DNA from: Sphingobacterium sp. HMA12
GTDB lineage: Bacteria; Bacteroidota; Bacteroidia; Sphingobacteriales; Sphingobacteriaceae
NCBI RefSeq assembly: GCF_002933815.1
Contig: NZ_BEYR01000005.1
Span: 62,260-126,259 of the forward strand
DNA length: 64,000 nt
Reading direction: 5' to 3'
The position numbers and the translations under genes were made by a program. The notes under the pieces are model-generated. The model was not told where the DNA came from. It did no database searches and saw only the letters and a list, made by a program, of their open reading frames with translations. The stretch's first letter is position 1, and each line of letters begins with the position of its first letter. Below are positions 51,668 to 60,338 of this stretch, piece after piece.

Positions 51668-53038
51668 TTATCGTTTCTTGAAATTACGGCTTGATCCGGT
51701 TGATTTACCACCACCCGATTTGCCTTTGCTTTTAGCCTTTGGCTTATAGCCTGAGGCACGTTGTGCTTCACGGACTTCCTTTTGTTTGATCACATATTTC
51801 TTCTCATGGAAAGCGCCCTGATAATCTGGGTTGTCTTTTTTCTTTTGATTATCAATATCACGTGCAATATCCTGCTTCTCCTGAAAAGGCGTCTTCTCCA
51901 CGAATACCTCCTCCGGGATTGGATAAACCGGAATACTCTGTTTGATCAACTTTTCAATTTTTCGAACATAGTACTTCTCGGCCTCATTGCAAAAGGTAAT
52001 CGCATCCCCTTCATTGAACGCCCGGCCTGTACGTCCGATACGATGTACATAGTCTTCGATGACAATAGGCACTTCGAAATTGATCACGTGGCTTACATTG
52101 GAAACATCGAGCCCGCGTGCTGCAACATCCGTTGCAACAAGGATACGGATATTTCCTTCCTTAAATGCATTGATTGAGTTAATACGTGTATTCTGCCCTT
52201 TATTGGCATGAATAACGCGGACTTCATCTTTGCCATATTTACGTTCCAGGAAATGAAAAACATTGTCCGCTACTTGTTTCGTTTTGCAAAAAACAATCAA
52301 TCTGCTAAACGCTGCATCGTCTTTCAATAGATGCTGCAGTAAGTTCAATTTCGTTTTTTGATTGGGCACAAAATATAAAGCCTGACTGACCGTTTTAGCC
52401 GGAGTCGCCTGTTCCGAAACTTCTATTACAGTAGGGAATGCCAGAAAATCACCTGCAATTTTACGGACAAGTTCGCTCATGGTCGCTGAAAACAATAAAT
52501 TTTGGCGTTTGCGCGGCACGATTTCCAATACGCGGTGAATCTTGCTGATAAAGCCCATATCCATCATCTTGTCCGCTTCATCCAACACCAAAAACTTGAG
52601 TGACTTCACGACAATATGTCCTTCCAAATATAAATCCAAGAATCGGCCAGGTGTAGCGACAATGATATCAACTCCTTTTTCAAGGGTTTCAATCTGTGTT
52701 TTAGGCCCCAGTCCACCGTATAAAACGACGGAACGCAAATCGAGGTAGGTAGAAAACAGCTTGATATTCTCTTCGATCTGCATAGCCAGTTCTCTTGTTG
52801 GTGTCAAGATCAACGCCCGCGGATCATTTCCCTGAGCGTATTTCAATTTCATCAGCATGGGCAATACAAATGCAGCCGTTTTTCCGGTTCCTGTCTGGGC
52901 TATTCCCATCACATCCTGCCCCGCCAATATCGGTGTAATTGCCTTCTCCTGGATCTCAGTCGGTTGTTCATAACCTGCTTCTGTGATCGCATTTAAGATT
53001 TGTTTATTGAATTTAAAATTTTCAAATGATTGCTGCAT
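51668..53038 (-). CDS. DEAD-box RNA helicase, RhlE-like
   Basis: A 456-residue helicase with all the core motifs: Q motif GYEQPTEIQ, AQTGTGKTAAF, PTRELAMQ, TPGR, LDEADKM (DEAD), SAT, ATDVAARGLDV and HRIGRTGR. The C-terminal tail (about 375-456) is Lys/Gly/Ser-rich and likely binds RNA. I prefer ATG 53038 (MQQSFENFKF); the frame extends 20 codons further but a TATCTTTG box at 53043-53050 on this strand lies in that stretch. Confidence 0.92.
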   Translation of the reverse strand: MQQSFENFKFNKQILNAITEAGYEQPTEIQEKAITPILAGQDVMGIAQTGTGKTAAFVLPMLMKLKYAQGNDPRALILTPTRELAMQIEENIKLFSTYLDLRSVVLYGGLGPKTQIETLEKGVDIIVATPGRFLDLYLEGHIVVKSLKFLVLDEADKMMDMGFISKIHRVLEIVPRKRQNLLFSATMSELVRKIAGDFLAFPTVIEVSEQATPAKTVSQALYFVPNQKTKLNLLQHLLKDDAAFSRLIVFCKTKQVADNVFHFLERKYGKDEVRVIHANKGQNTRINSINAFKEGNIRILVATDVAARGLDVSNVSHVINFEVPIVIEDYVHRIGRTGRAFNEGDAITFCNEAEKYYVRKIEKLIKQSIPVYPIPEEVFVEKTPFQEKQDIARDIDNQKKKDNPDYQGAFHEKKYVIKQKEVREAQRASGYKPKAKSKGKSGGGKSTGSSRNFKKR

Positions 53039-53042
53039 CTGA

Positions 53043-53050
53043 CAAAGATA
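53043..53050 (-). promoter_or_regulatory. -7 box overlapping start region of DEAD-box helicase gene
   Basis: TATCTTTG on the minus strand is a perfect TAnnTTTG match, ending 4 bp before ATG 53038. If used, the mRNA would begin at or next to the start codon. Confidence 0.4.
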
Positions 53051-53214
53051 AGGAAAAGAGTCCATTTGACTTTCCTCGATGAACATTCCCGTACACATTT
53101 ACTTTTAATTGACATAAAAATTGGGAAAAAGCACAATATAAAGTCTAATATTTTGGTTTTTAACAGAATTAAAGCATTTTTGTAGGGTATAAACAAACTT
53201 TTTATCAGGTTGAT

Positions 53215-55353
53215 ATGAAAAAATTATGGATGTGTTTGTTGCTGATAACAACAAGCTTTGCTGCATTTGCCGATGAGGGAATGTGGTTTTTAATGTATCT
53301 AAAGCGTCTGAATGAGGCTGATATGCAGAAAAAAGGTCTTCGTTTAAGTGCCGAAGAGATCTACAGCATTAACCACTCGAGCTTAAAAGATGCGATCGTA
53401 CAATTCAACGGTGGATGTACCGCAGAGATTGTGTCTGACCAAGGCTTGGTATTCACCAACCACCACTGTGGGTATGGTGCTATTGCCGAACTGTCTACAC
53501 CGGAAAATGACCACTTAACAAATGGTTTTTGGGCAAAAACAAAAAGCGAGGAATTGAAACCAAAATCCCTATCTGTCCGCTTTTTCGTACGGATGGATGA
53601 TGTTTCAAAACGCATCTTAGGTTTGGTCAACAATAAAATGACTGAAGATGAGCGCAACAAAATTATTGCCGCTGAGATCGCTAAAATCCAAAAGGAGAAC
53701 AGCGAAAATGGGAAGTATGTTGTTGAGGTAAAATCTTTCTACCAAGGTAATGAGTATTATTATTTTGTGTACCAAGATTATAATGATGTACGTTTAGTGG
53801 GAACGCCACCAAATAGCATCGGTAAATTCGGTGGAGACACAGACAACTGGGAATGGCCACGTCATACAGGTGACTTTTCGATTTTCCGTGTCTATGCAGA
53901 CAGAAACGGAAACCCCGCGGAGTATGCACAGGACAATGTTCCGTTGAAACCAAAACATTTCCTACCGGTCAGTTTAAAAGGTGTTCAAGAAGGCGATTTT
54001 GCGATGATTTTGGGATATCCCGGCCGCACAAACCGTTGGATGCCATCGGGTGGAATCAATCAAAACGTAAAATTTGCGTACCCGGCTTGGGTAGAGGCCT
54101 CCAAAACAGGCATGGATGCCATGAAAAAATTCATGGACCAAGATCAGGCGGTTAAGTTGAATTATGCGTCGAAATACTCTCAGGTTGCCAATTATTGGAA
54201 AAACCGTCAAGGTATGATTGACGCATTGACCTTACATAAAACAGCAGCTTCAAAAGCTAAAGATGAGGTTAAATTTGACAAATGGGCAAATAAGGCAGCC
54301 AACAAAGCAGAATACGGAGATGTGATCAAAACAATCAATGCTTACTATGCCGCAACCAACGAGAAAGCTAGACATGATAACTACCTCATGGGAATGATTC
54401 GCTCCAGTGCTATTGCGACACTGCCTTACACGATCGGTTCTGGCTTAGAAATTTATGCTGCGGGTGATGAAGCACGGAAAAAAGATATTCTTCCTCGCTT
54501 AAAATCGGCTATCGATGCTGGCTACGAAAAAATGTATATGCCTTTGGAAGAACAGGTGTTGATCGACGAATTGAATCTATATGCAAAAAAAGCAGGGAAT
54601 ATTGCCCCTTATGTTGCTGAGTTGGCTGCTAAAAACAACAATGATTTTACCGCTTACATCAAAGAATCTGTAAAGAACAGCATTTTTGCTTCTGCGGAGC
54701 GTCTGAACAATTATTTAGAGAACCCAAGTGCTGAAATTTTGGCAAACGATCCGTTGTACAAATTATCGTCCGCATTGATCAGTAAATACCGTCAGGAAGA
54801 TCCAAGCTTAAAAACGGAGCAAGACAAGTTTGATGGAGCTTATCGTAAATACGTTGCCGGTGTATTGGCTTCCAATCCAAAAGGAAAATTCTATCCGGAT
54901 GCAAACAGCACATTGCGTCTCTCATATGGTTCAATCAAAGGCTTGCCACAAGACCCACGTAATGACGCTGACAAGAACTTCTATACGACCTTAAAAGGCA
55001 CTATCGCGAAGTACAAAAAAGGTGATGAAGAGTTCGATTTGCCCCAACGTTTGATGGATCTGTACAAAAATAAGGACTATGGACGTTACGCTGATAAAAA
55101 AGGGTATTTACCAGTAAACTTCCTAAGTGACAACGACATAACAGGCGGAAACTCAGGTTCTCCCGTAATAAATGGTAATGGTGAATTAATTGGCCTAGCT
55201 TTTGATGGTAATATTGAGGCCATGGCCGGTGATGTGATCTTCGACCATAAGCTACAACGTACAATTTCAGTTGACATTCGCTACGTTTTATTTATCATTG
55301 ATAAATTTGCAGGAGCAACCAACATTATTGACGAACTTAAGATTGTTGAATAG
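53215..55353 (+). CDS. S46 dipeptidyl peptidase, DPP7-like
   Basis: A 712-residue exported serine peptidase. Signal peptide MKKLWMCLLLITTSFAAFA; catalytic His in FTNHHCGYG (83/84), Asp in GGDTDNWEWPRHTGDF, Ser647 in GGNSGSP. S46 enzymes remove dipeptides from peptide N-termini and are found mainly in Bacteroidota and a few Proteobacteria. The residue 18 after Ser647 is Gly665 (FDGN); in Porphyromonas DPP7 that place is Gly and in DPP11 it is Arg, so a DPP7-like preference for hydrophobic P1 is inferred. Confidence 0.92.
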   Translation: MKKLWMCLLLITTSFAAFADEGMWFLMYLKRLNEADMQKKGLRLSAEEIYSINHSSLKDAIVQFNGGCTAEIVSDQGLVFTNHHCGYGAIAELSTPENDHLTNGFWAKTKSEELKPKSLSVRFFVRMDDVSKRILGLVNNKMTEDERNKIIAAEIAKIQKENSENGKYVVEVKSFYQGNEYYYFVYQDYNDVRLVGTPPNSIGKFGGDTDNWEWPRHTGDFSIFRVYADRNGNPAEYAQDNVPLKPKHFLPVSLKGVQEGDFAMILGYPGRTNRWMPSGGINQNVKFAYPAWVEASKTGMDAMKKFMDQDQAVKLNYASKYSQVANYWKNRQGMIDALTLHKTAASKAKDEVKFDKWANKAANKAEYGDVIKTINAYYAATNEKARHDNYLMGMIRSSAIATLPYTIGSGLEIYAAGDEARKKDILPRLKSAIDAGYEKMYMPLEEQVLIDELNLYAKKAGNIAPYVAELAAKNNNDFTAYIKESVKNSIFASAERLNNYLENPSAEILANDPLYKLSSALISKYRQEDPSLKTEQDKFDGAYRKYVAGVLASNPKGKFYPDANSTLRLSYGSIKGLPQDPRNDADKNFYTTLKGTIAKYKKGDEEFDLPQRLMDLYKNKDYGRYADKKGYLPVNFLSDNDITGGNSGSPVINGNGELIGLAFDGNIEAMAGDVIFDHKLQRTISVDIRYVLFIIDKFAGATNIIDELKIVE

Positions 55354-55471
55354 TTTTTTTTAAGCTTTTTCGATAAAAAAAAACGAAATTTATTTTCTAT
55401 TTGATTCGTTTTTGTATATTTAAGGAGTGTTTAGGAAAAACCATAAAAACTAAAATTATAATTATAAAAAA

Positions 55472-55651
55472 ATGGAAAACTACGTAAAATTAAAAGAGTT
55501 AGTAGCTTCTATCGAAGCTGATGCAGACAAGTTCTTCAACAATGGTAATTCTGCTGCTGGTACACGTGTACGTAAAGGATTACAAGACATCAAAACCTTA
55601 GCACAAGAAATTCGTAACGAAGTTACTGCTAAGAAAAACGGCGGAAAATAA
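55472..55651 (+). CDS. Histone H1-like (Hc1-family) protein, 59 aa
   Basis: A 59-residue protein, MENYVKLKELVASIEADADK onwards, with the AAGTRVRKGLQDIKTLAQEIR helix and a basic tail TAKKNGGK. It resembles the small Hc1/histone-H1-like proteins that are conserved and abundant in Bacteroidota and thought to bind DNA. It is too short for many ORF callers. Clean codon usage, an AT-rich leader and a strong terminator support it. Confidence 0.88.
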   Translation: MENYVKLKELVASIEADADKFFNNGNSAAGTRVRKGLQDIKTLAQEIRNEVTAKKNGGK

Positions 55652-55666
55652 TCTTTCCTGAGTTTA

Positions 55667-55705
55667 CATAAAAAAGGCCTTTCAAATGAAGGGCCTTTTT
55701 TATGT
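55667..55705 (+). terminator. Terminator after histone-like gene (bidirectional)
   Basis: CATAAAAAAGGCC (from 55667) pairs with GGCCTTTTTTATG (to 55705), long stem with A and T runs, between convergent genes. Confidence 0.88.
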
Positions 55706-55725
55706 GTTAATGGACTTAGCACTTG

Positions 55726-56517
55726 TTACAAGTAATAACAGCCCATTACAAGGTTATACACTTTAACACCAAGATAGTCTCCTACAACAGCATTTAGTTT
55801 GTCGTAAACTTGCTTTCTATTCAAAGGTTTGTCTTTTTTCTTAAGAAATTCGGCAGAAGAAATCGTTACTGGACTCAGTTCGACTTTGGTCGCAAACATA
55901 TTATAATGAAGCTCAGGAACAGCCAACCCCAAAATCATCCCCGGTAAACCATTGAATGCGGAGGGTCCGCCAGATACTGGAATCTGATCCGTATAAAATG
56001 CCACAGCATAGATCGAGTCAAGCACAAGTCCATTTGCCCGCCGACATTGATATCCCGCGATCTCCCGGTACTCATTCGTAATTTTCCATTTTATCCTTAG
56101 CGTTGAATCAGCGATTACGATACGTTCTCCTCCCAATTCGAAGGTGGATTTGAATTCCTTTGTTTTCAGGTTCTGATAACTGCTAATTCCAGATTCAAAA
56201 ATACCCATCTGCATTAACCCCTGTGTGACTTCAGGATAATCCTCAACAATATGCTCATACAACACTTCATTTGGAGAAAATTTCAAGGTCTTTCTCAACA
56301 CTTGATTTTCTGGAGCCGCATCACCCAGTCCCTTAAAGGCATTACGGCTCTCTTCGTCTTTGGAATAGGCTGCATACCGCTTGATCAAATTTTTAAGAAA
56401 TACGGTTTTCTCAAAAGTAATCGTCCCACGGTCCGGGAAATAAGCGTATTGCCCCATGGCCACTTTTCCCAAAAATAGGACTAAAAATAAGGTTATTGTA
56501 TTTTTGATCGTTCTCAT
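55726..56517 (-). CDS. GLPGLI-family protein (copy A)
   Basis: A 263-residue exported protein of the GLPGLI family. Signal peptide MRTIKNTITLFLVLFLGKVAMG. The family signature appears as FNGLPGMILGLAVPE, with WKITNEYREIAGYQCRRANG before it. These periplasmic or outer-membrane proteins of unknown function are usually encoded next to outer-membrane barrels, as here: the barrel gene ends 1 bp upstream. The paralogue at 59533 has the same landmarks. Confidence 0.92.
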   Translation of the reverse strand: MRTIKNTITLFLVLFLGKVAMGQYAYFPDRGTITFEKTVFLKNLIKRYAAYSKDEESRNAFKGLGDAAPENQVLRKTLKFSPNEVLYEHIVEDYPEVTQGLMQMGIFESGISSYQNLKTKEFKSTFELGGERIVIADSTLRIKWKITNEYREIAGYQCRRANGLVLDSIYAVAFYTDQIPVSGGPSAFNGLPGMILGLAVPELHYNMFATKVELSPVTISSAEFLKKKDKPLNRKQVYDKLNAVVGDYLGVKVYNLVMGCYYL

Positions 56518-56518
56518 T

Positions 56519-59236
56519 TTATTTCGATTTGGCTATCATCTTGTTGATTTCCCAGCTTAGTTTTACCATATAATACCTACCGATTGTATTAAATCGACGC
56601 TCGGTAAGCAGCGTTCCGTTTTGATTTCGTTCAAAGCCAATATTTTGATTCAATATGTCATTAACCATAAAGGTTGCTTCGAGCTTCTCGTCTTTCATAA
56701 ACTTTTTCGATAGTGCAGGGCTCAACACAAAACGTTCGAACTTTTTACTATACACCGCCGTCGGTGCCTGATATCGATAGTTAAAATCTGTCCGCAATAC
56801 AAATTTAGCCGGAAGAAAGTATTTAAGACTTCCATTAGAAGATAATGTAAAACCTTTACTGTCTTCCATCTTACCAATTGAATTATTCTGAATGACATAG
56901 CCCGGTGAAACTTCAAATTCAAAATCCAGACCTTTTGTTGTGGACTTTTGAAGCCCATAATTCAATGAATAAGTTTGAAATTTCGCATTCGCCAAAACAT
57001 TGTTCACATAATTATAATTGTTACCAATGGAGATAGTAGGTCCTCCACCGTGTCTCAATTGATACTTTTTCCACAGGATCCCATAATACATAGGACTAAT
57101 GCTGAGCTGATTATTGGTATTGTGATTTAAGTTATCCCAGATAAACGTAGTCTTACCCACAGAATCGATTGTTGCATTTTGAACCAGGGCTTTGTTGGTA
57201 CGGGAAGCATTGATGAAAATACCATAAAACTCACCTTTAAGAATTGAAAAAGATCTAAAACCTAAATTCAATTCATTGGTATAGGATGGTTTTAAGTTTT
57301 CGTTTCCTAAATATTCGTTCAACGGATCAAGGTTTGACCGTAGTGGCTGAATCTGATTGAGTGAAGGCAATCCATTTGTGCCTCGATAGACCATTGAAAT
57401 TGACCTATTTTTTTTAATCTCATAATTTAAATCCAAAACAGGGTTATAAACAAAAAATGACCTGGACAGATGTGCATTATCGGCTCGGTTTAACTGCGAC
57501 AAATCGCTATTTTCAAATCTATTTGCGATATTAATAACAAATTTTTCCAGCGGTTTATAGTTGACCGAAAGATTATAGGTATTCTTTGTGGTTTTATACA
57601 AAAAATCGTTGCTATAAACTTCATCCGGATCATCGTATTTTCCTGTGACAGGATTTTTGTTAGATGATTTTACCGAATTATTGTCGCGGTTAAAGTTGAT
57701 GCCGTACTCAAACGCTAAAATAAGCTTCTTTGATAGTGGTTCAGAGTAAGACACATCCCCCCCCATTGCAAACGATTTATTTGCAATCACCTTCTCTTGA
57801 TCTAAAATCGTATTGCCGACAGAATCACCATCCCTGTAATAGCTTAGATTGGAATATAGCTGCTGTCTTCCGTCCTGCTTGTTGCCTGATGTTGCATAGC
57901 TAAATGTTAATGAACGCCCCTTTTTCTTAAATCTCCTCACATAAATTGCCGAGGTATTATACTGTTCTGACTCGGTATCATTCTTAAAATTTCGGGTATT
58001 TCCATTAATCTGTTGATCAAATTGGTCAAAGGTCGTTGAAATGGTTGCTGAAGAGCTAATATCCCTTCTCCGATTCGCACCAGCCCAAACCGTCAGATCC
58101 GATAAAGAATCTATTTTAAATTCATATTTCAGTCCGACGTTATGTTTTTTATTGTCGCTGGAAGCAGCCGTATTATTGTCGCTGATCAAAATGGTATCCC
58201 GTGCTGCATTTCTGGTGAATGTACTTCTGTCCAGATCTACATTCGATTGACCGTACTTATAGTCAATACGCCACGTATGTTTTTTATTTGCTGTTTTATC
58301 TGAATATAGAAAACCTGTATTTAAGGACTTCGGCACCCCTTCGCCCTCAAAATTTCCAGAACCGTCACCATCACCACCTATACTTGATGCCTCTTGACCA
58401 TTCAGCCCTGTTTTTCCGGTATTACTTGCGATCAGATAAGTTGAAATCCGAAAAGATTGATTGAAATAATTCAAAAAGCCCTGACCAAGGTAAAATTTAT
58501 TATTTCCGACACCAGCATCGGCTTTCCCAAATATACCACGTTTTGCTTCCTCTTTTAGTTTTACATTGATGGTCTGCGTACGTACTCCATCATCAATGCC
58601 CGTTTTCTCCGCTTTATCGGATTTCTTCTCATAGACCTGAATCTTGTCGACCATATCCGAACGGATATTTCGGCTCACCAATTTCGGGTCATCCCCGAAA
58701 AACTCTTCGCCATCGACAAGCATCTTTTCGACCGTTTTCCCCTGTGCGGTAATCTTCCCCGAAGCATCCACGGTAATCCCGGGCAGCACTTTCAAAAGAT
58801 CTTCAACCTTTGCATTTTTCTCCACCTTGAAACTCCTGGCATCGTATTCCGTTGTATCGCCTTTAATTGTTATGGGGATCCGTCCCGTTACAATCACTTC
58901 CTCTAATAAAGTCGTACTGCTCGTAAGTCCAATCGACAAATTCGTGTAATCCTTCTCAGGTAAGATGTCTGCATAATATTCACCATATTTTGGATAGGTA
59001 ACAATAAGAATATATTGTCCGGTATCTGGTTTGGCCAAAGAGAATTTTCCGTCCTCATCGGAGCGCGTAAAATCCGTTAGTATCGAATCTTGGGCCGTCA
59101 ACAACATGATCGTTGCATTTTGTAACTTTAGCTGATCCTTTACATCGTTGATCTTTCCCTCGATTTTGGATTGTGCTTGAACTATTCCGCAGGAGCAAAG
59201 TAGGAAAAGTAAAAGTGGTAACCACAGGCTTTTCAT
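56519..59236 (-). CDS. Outer-membrane beta-barrel protein with carboxypeptidase-like and plug domains (copy A)
   Basis: A 905-residue outer-membrane protein. Signal peptide (MKSLWLPLLLFLLCSCGIVQAQ), a carboxypeptidase-regulatory-like Ig domain (about 24-110), a TonB-type plug (about 112-225, with LEEVIVTGR, LLKVLPGITVDASGKI and VLVDGEEFFGDDP-like MLVDGEEFFGDDPK), then a long beta-barrel (OMP_b-brl_3 type) rich in aromatic and Asn residues. No clear N-terminal TonB box is seen. Followed by a GLPGLI gene, preceded by a second such module. Substrate unknown. Confidence 0.9.
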   Translation of the reverse strand: MKSLWLPLLLFLLCSCGIVQAQSKIEGKINDVKDQLKLQNATIMLLTAQDSILTDFTRSDEDGKFSLAKPDTGQYILIVTYPKYGEYYADILPEKDYTNLSIGLTSSTTLLEEVIVTGRIPITIKGDTTEYDARSFKVEKNAKVEDLLKVLPGITVDASGKITAQGKTVEKMLVDGEEFFGDDPKLVSRNIRSDMVDKIQVYEKKSDKAEKTGIDDGVRTQTINVKLKEEAKRGIFGKADAGVGNNKFYLGQGFLNYFNQSFRISTYLIASNTGKTGLNGQEASSIGGDGDGSGNFEGEGVPKSLNTGFLYSDKTANKKHTWRIDYKYGQSNVDLDRSTFTRNAARDTILISDNNTAASSDNKKHNVGLKYEFKIDSLSDLTVWAGANRRRDISSSATISTTFDQFDQQINGNTRNFKNDTESEQYNTSAIYVRRFKKKGRSLTFSYATSGNKQDGRQQLYSNLSYYRDGDSVGNTILDQEKVIANKSFAMGGDVSYSEPLSKKLILAFEYGINFNRDNNSVKSSNKNPVTGKYDDPDEVYSNDFLYKTTKNTYNLSVNYKPLEKFVINIANRFENSDLSQLNRADNAHLSRSFFVYNPVLDLNYEIKKNRSISMVYRGTNGLPSLNQIQPLRSNLDPLNEYLGNENLKPSYTNELNLGFRSFSILKGEFYGIFINASRTNKALVQNATIDSVGKTTFIWDNLNHNTNNQLSISPMYYGILWKKYQLRHGGGPTISIGNNYNYVNNVLANAKFQTYSLNYGLQKSTTKGLDFEFEVSPGYVIQNNSIGKMEDSKGFTLSSNGSLKYFLPAKFVLRTDFNYRYQAPTAVYSKKFERFVLSPALSKKFMKDEKLEATFMVNDILNQNIGFERNQNGTLLTERRFNTIGRYYMVKLSWEINKMIAKSK

Positions 59237-59532
59237 AAAATTTATTGAATGGTATATAATGATAAATTGTATTAGCAGGCAAAACTACAATTTTGCCACT
59301 ATTATTTTTCACTTCGACTTAAAAAAAATAACCATGTAATGAAAAAAACATGAAAATAATCGTACTAATTCGCTTTTAACCTATCATATAGCAGCTAAAT
59401 TTCGCATAAAATTATTCCGATCAACATTGATTTTACTTTTTCTTACCAAGAAAGGGCTACCTATCGGAAGCCCTTTCTTGGATAGGCACTTGAGTGCCGG
59501 ACAAATTAAACACACTTATGCTTGATGCGTCG
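59237..59532. other. Intergenic region between the two barrel/GLPGLI modules
   Basis: Contains a perfect 13-bp inverted repeat, CCAAGAAAGGGCT (59446-59458) and AGCCCTTTCTTGG (59469-59481), 50 bp after the stop of GLPGLI copy B, and TAGTTTTG (minus strand, 59280-59287), a TAnnTTTG match 43 bp before the copy A barrel. So copy A may have its own promoter. Confidence 0.55.
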
Positions 59533-60321
59533 TTACAAATTGCCCAATTCCATAATAAACTGAACGGTTTCTTTATTCATGTGCTGTGACAGAACGCCCG
59601 AAATCTGATCGGTCATTGTCTTTCTGGTCATCCGTTTCACTTTACTTTTTTCGAATCTCTTTTTATCCATGATCACATCATTGCTCAATTCGACTTTCGT
59701 GGCAAAATAGGAAACATGCTGGCTCGGCACTACCAATCCTAGGATCATCCCAGGAAGACCGTTGATGGACTCAGGTCCGCCACTGATTGGAATCTCATTA
59801 CAATAATAGCCGATTACATAAATCGAGTCAGCTGTAAGACCATTGGCTCTCCGGCAATTATATCCCGCGATTTCCCGATACTCGTCAGTAATTTTCCATT
59901 TAATACGTTTCATCGTATCTTCCACAATAATCTTTTCACCAACGATATCATTATACCTTAGAAAAGAACGGGTCGTCATATTGGACAAAGTAATTCCTTC
60001 AAAGTCCAATGCAAGCATCATGATGTATTGCTTGACCATCTGATCCAGATTATCATCTTTGACTGGTTCAAACAAGGTTTCATTGGCATTAAATTTTAGG
60101 GTCTTTTTCAATACAGCATTTTCAGGAAGTTTGGGTAACACCTGTTCAAAAAATATTTTTGATTTATCATCAGCCTTCGCTAAAAACTTTTTGCCCACAA
60201 TATTTTTCATGTACATGGTTTTATCATAGGAAATGCTCCCAGACCTTCCAAATAGCGTGTACTGCGCCTTGAGGCTTAGAACTGTACAACAAAAAAAGAG
60301 AAAAACGATATATTTTAACAT
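59533..60321 (-). CDS. GLPGLI-family protein (copy B)
   Basis: A 262-residue exported protein with signal peptide MLKYIVFLFFCCTVLSLKAQ. The signature INGLPGMILGLVVP and the preceding WKITDEYREIAGYNCRRANG nearly match copy A, so the two genes are paralogues from a module duplication. It follows the copy B barrel by 17 bp on the same strand. Confidence 0.92.
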   Translation of the reverse strand: MLKYIVFLFFCCTVLSLKAQYTLFGRSGSISYDKTMYMKNIVGKKFLAKADDKSKIFFEQVLPKLPENAVLKKTLKFNANETLFEPVKDDNLDQMVKQYIMMLALDFEGITLSNMTTRSFLRYNDIVGEKIIVEDTMKRIKWKITDEYREIAGYNCRRANGLTADSIYVIGYYCNEIPISGGPESINGLPGMILGLVVPSQHVSYFATKVELSNDVIMDKKRFEKSKVKRMTRKTMTDQISGVLSQHMNKETVQFIMELGNL

Positions 60322-60338
60322 GGTATTTATCTTAAATT

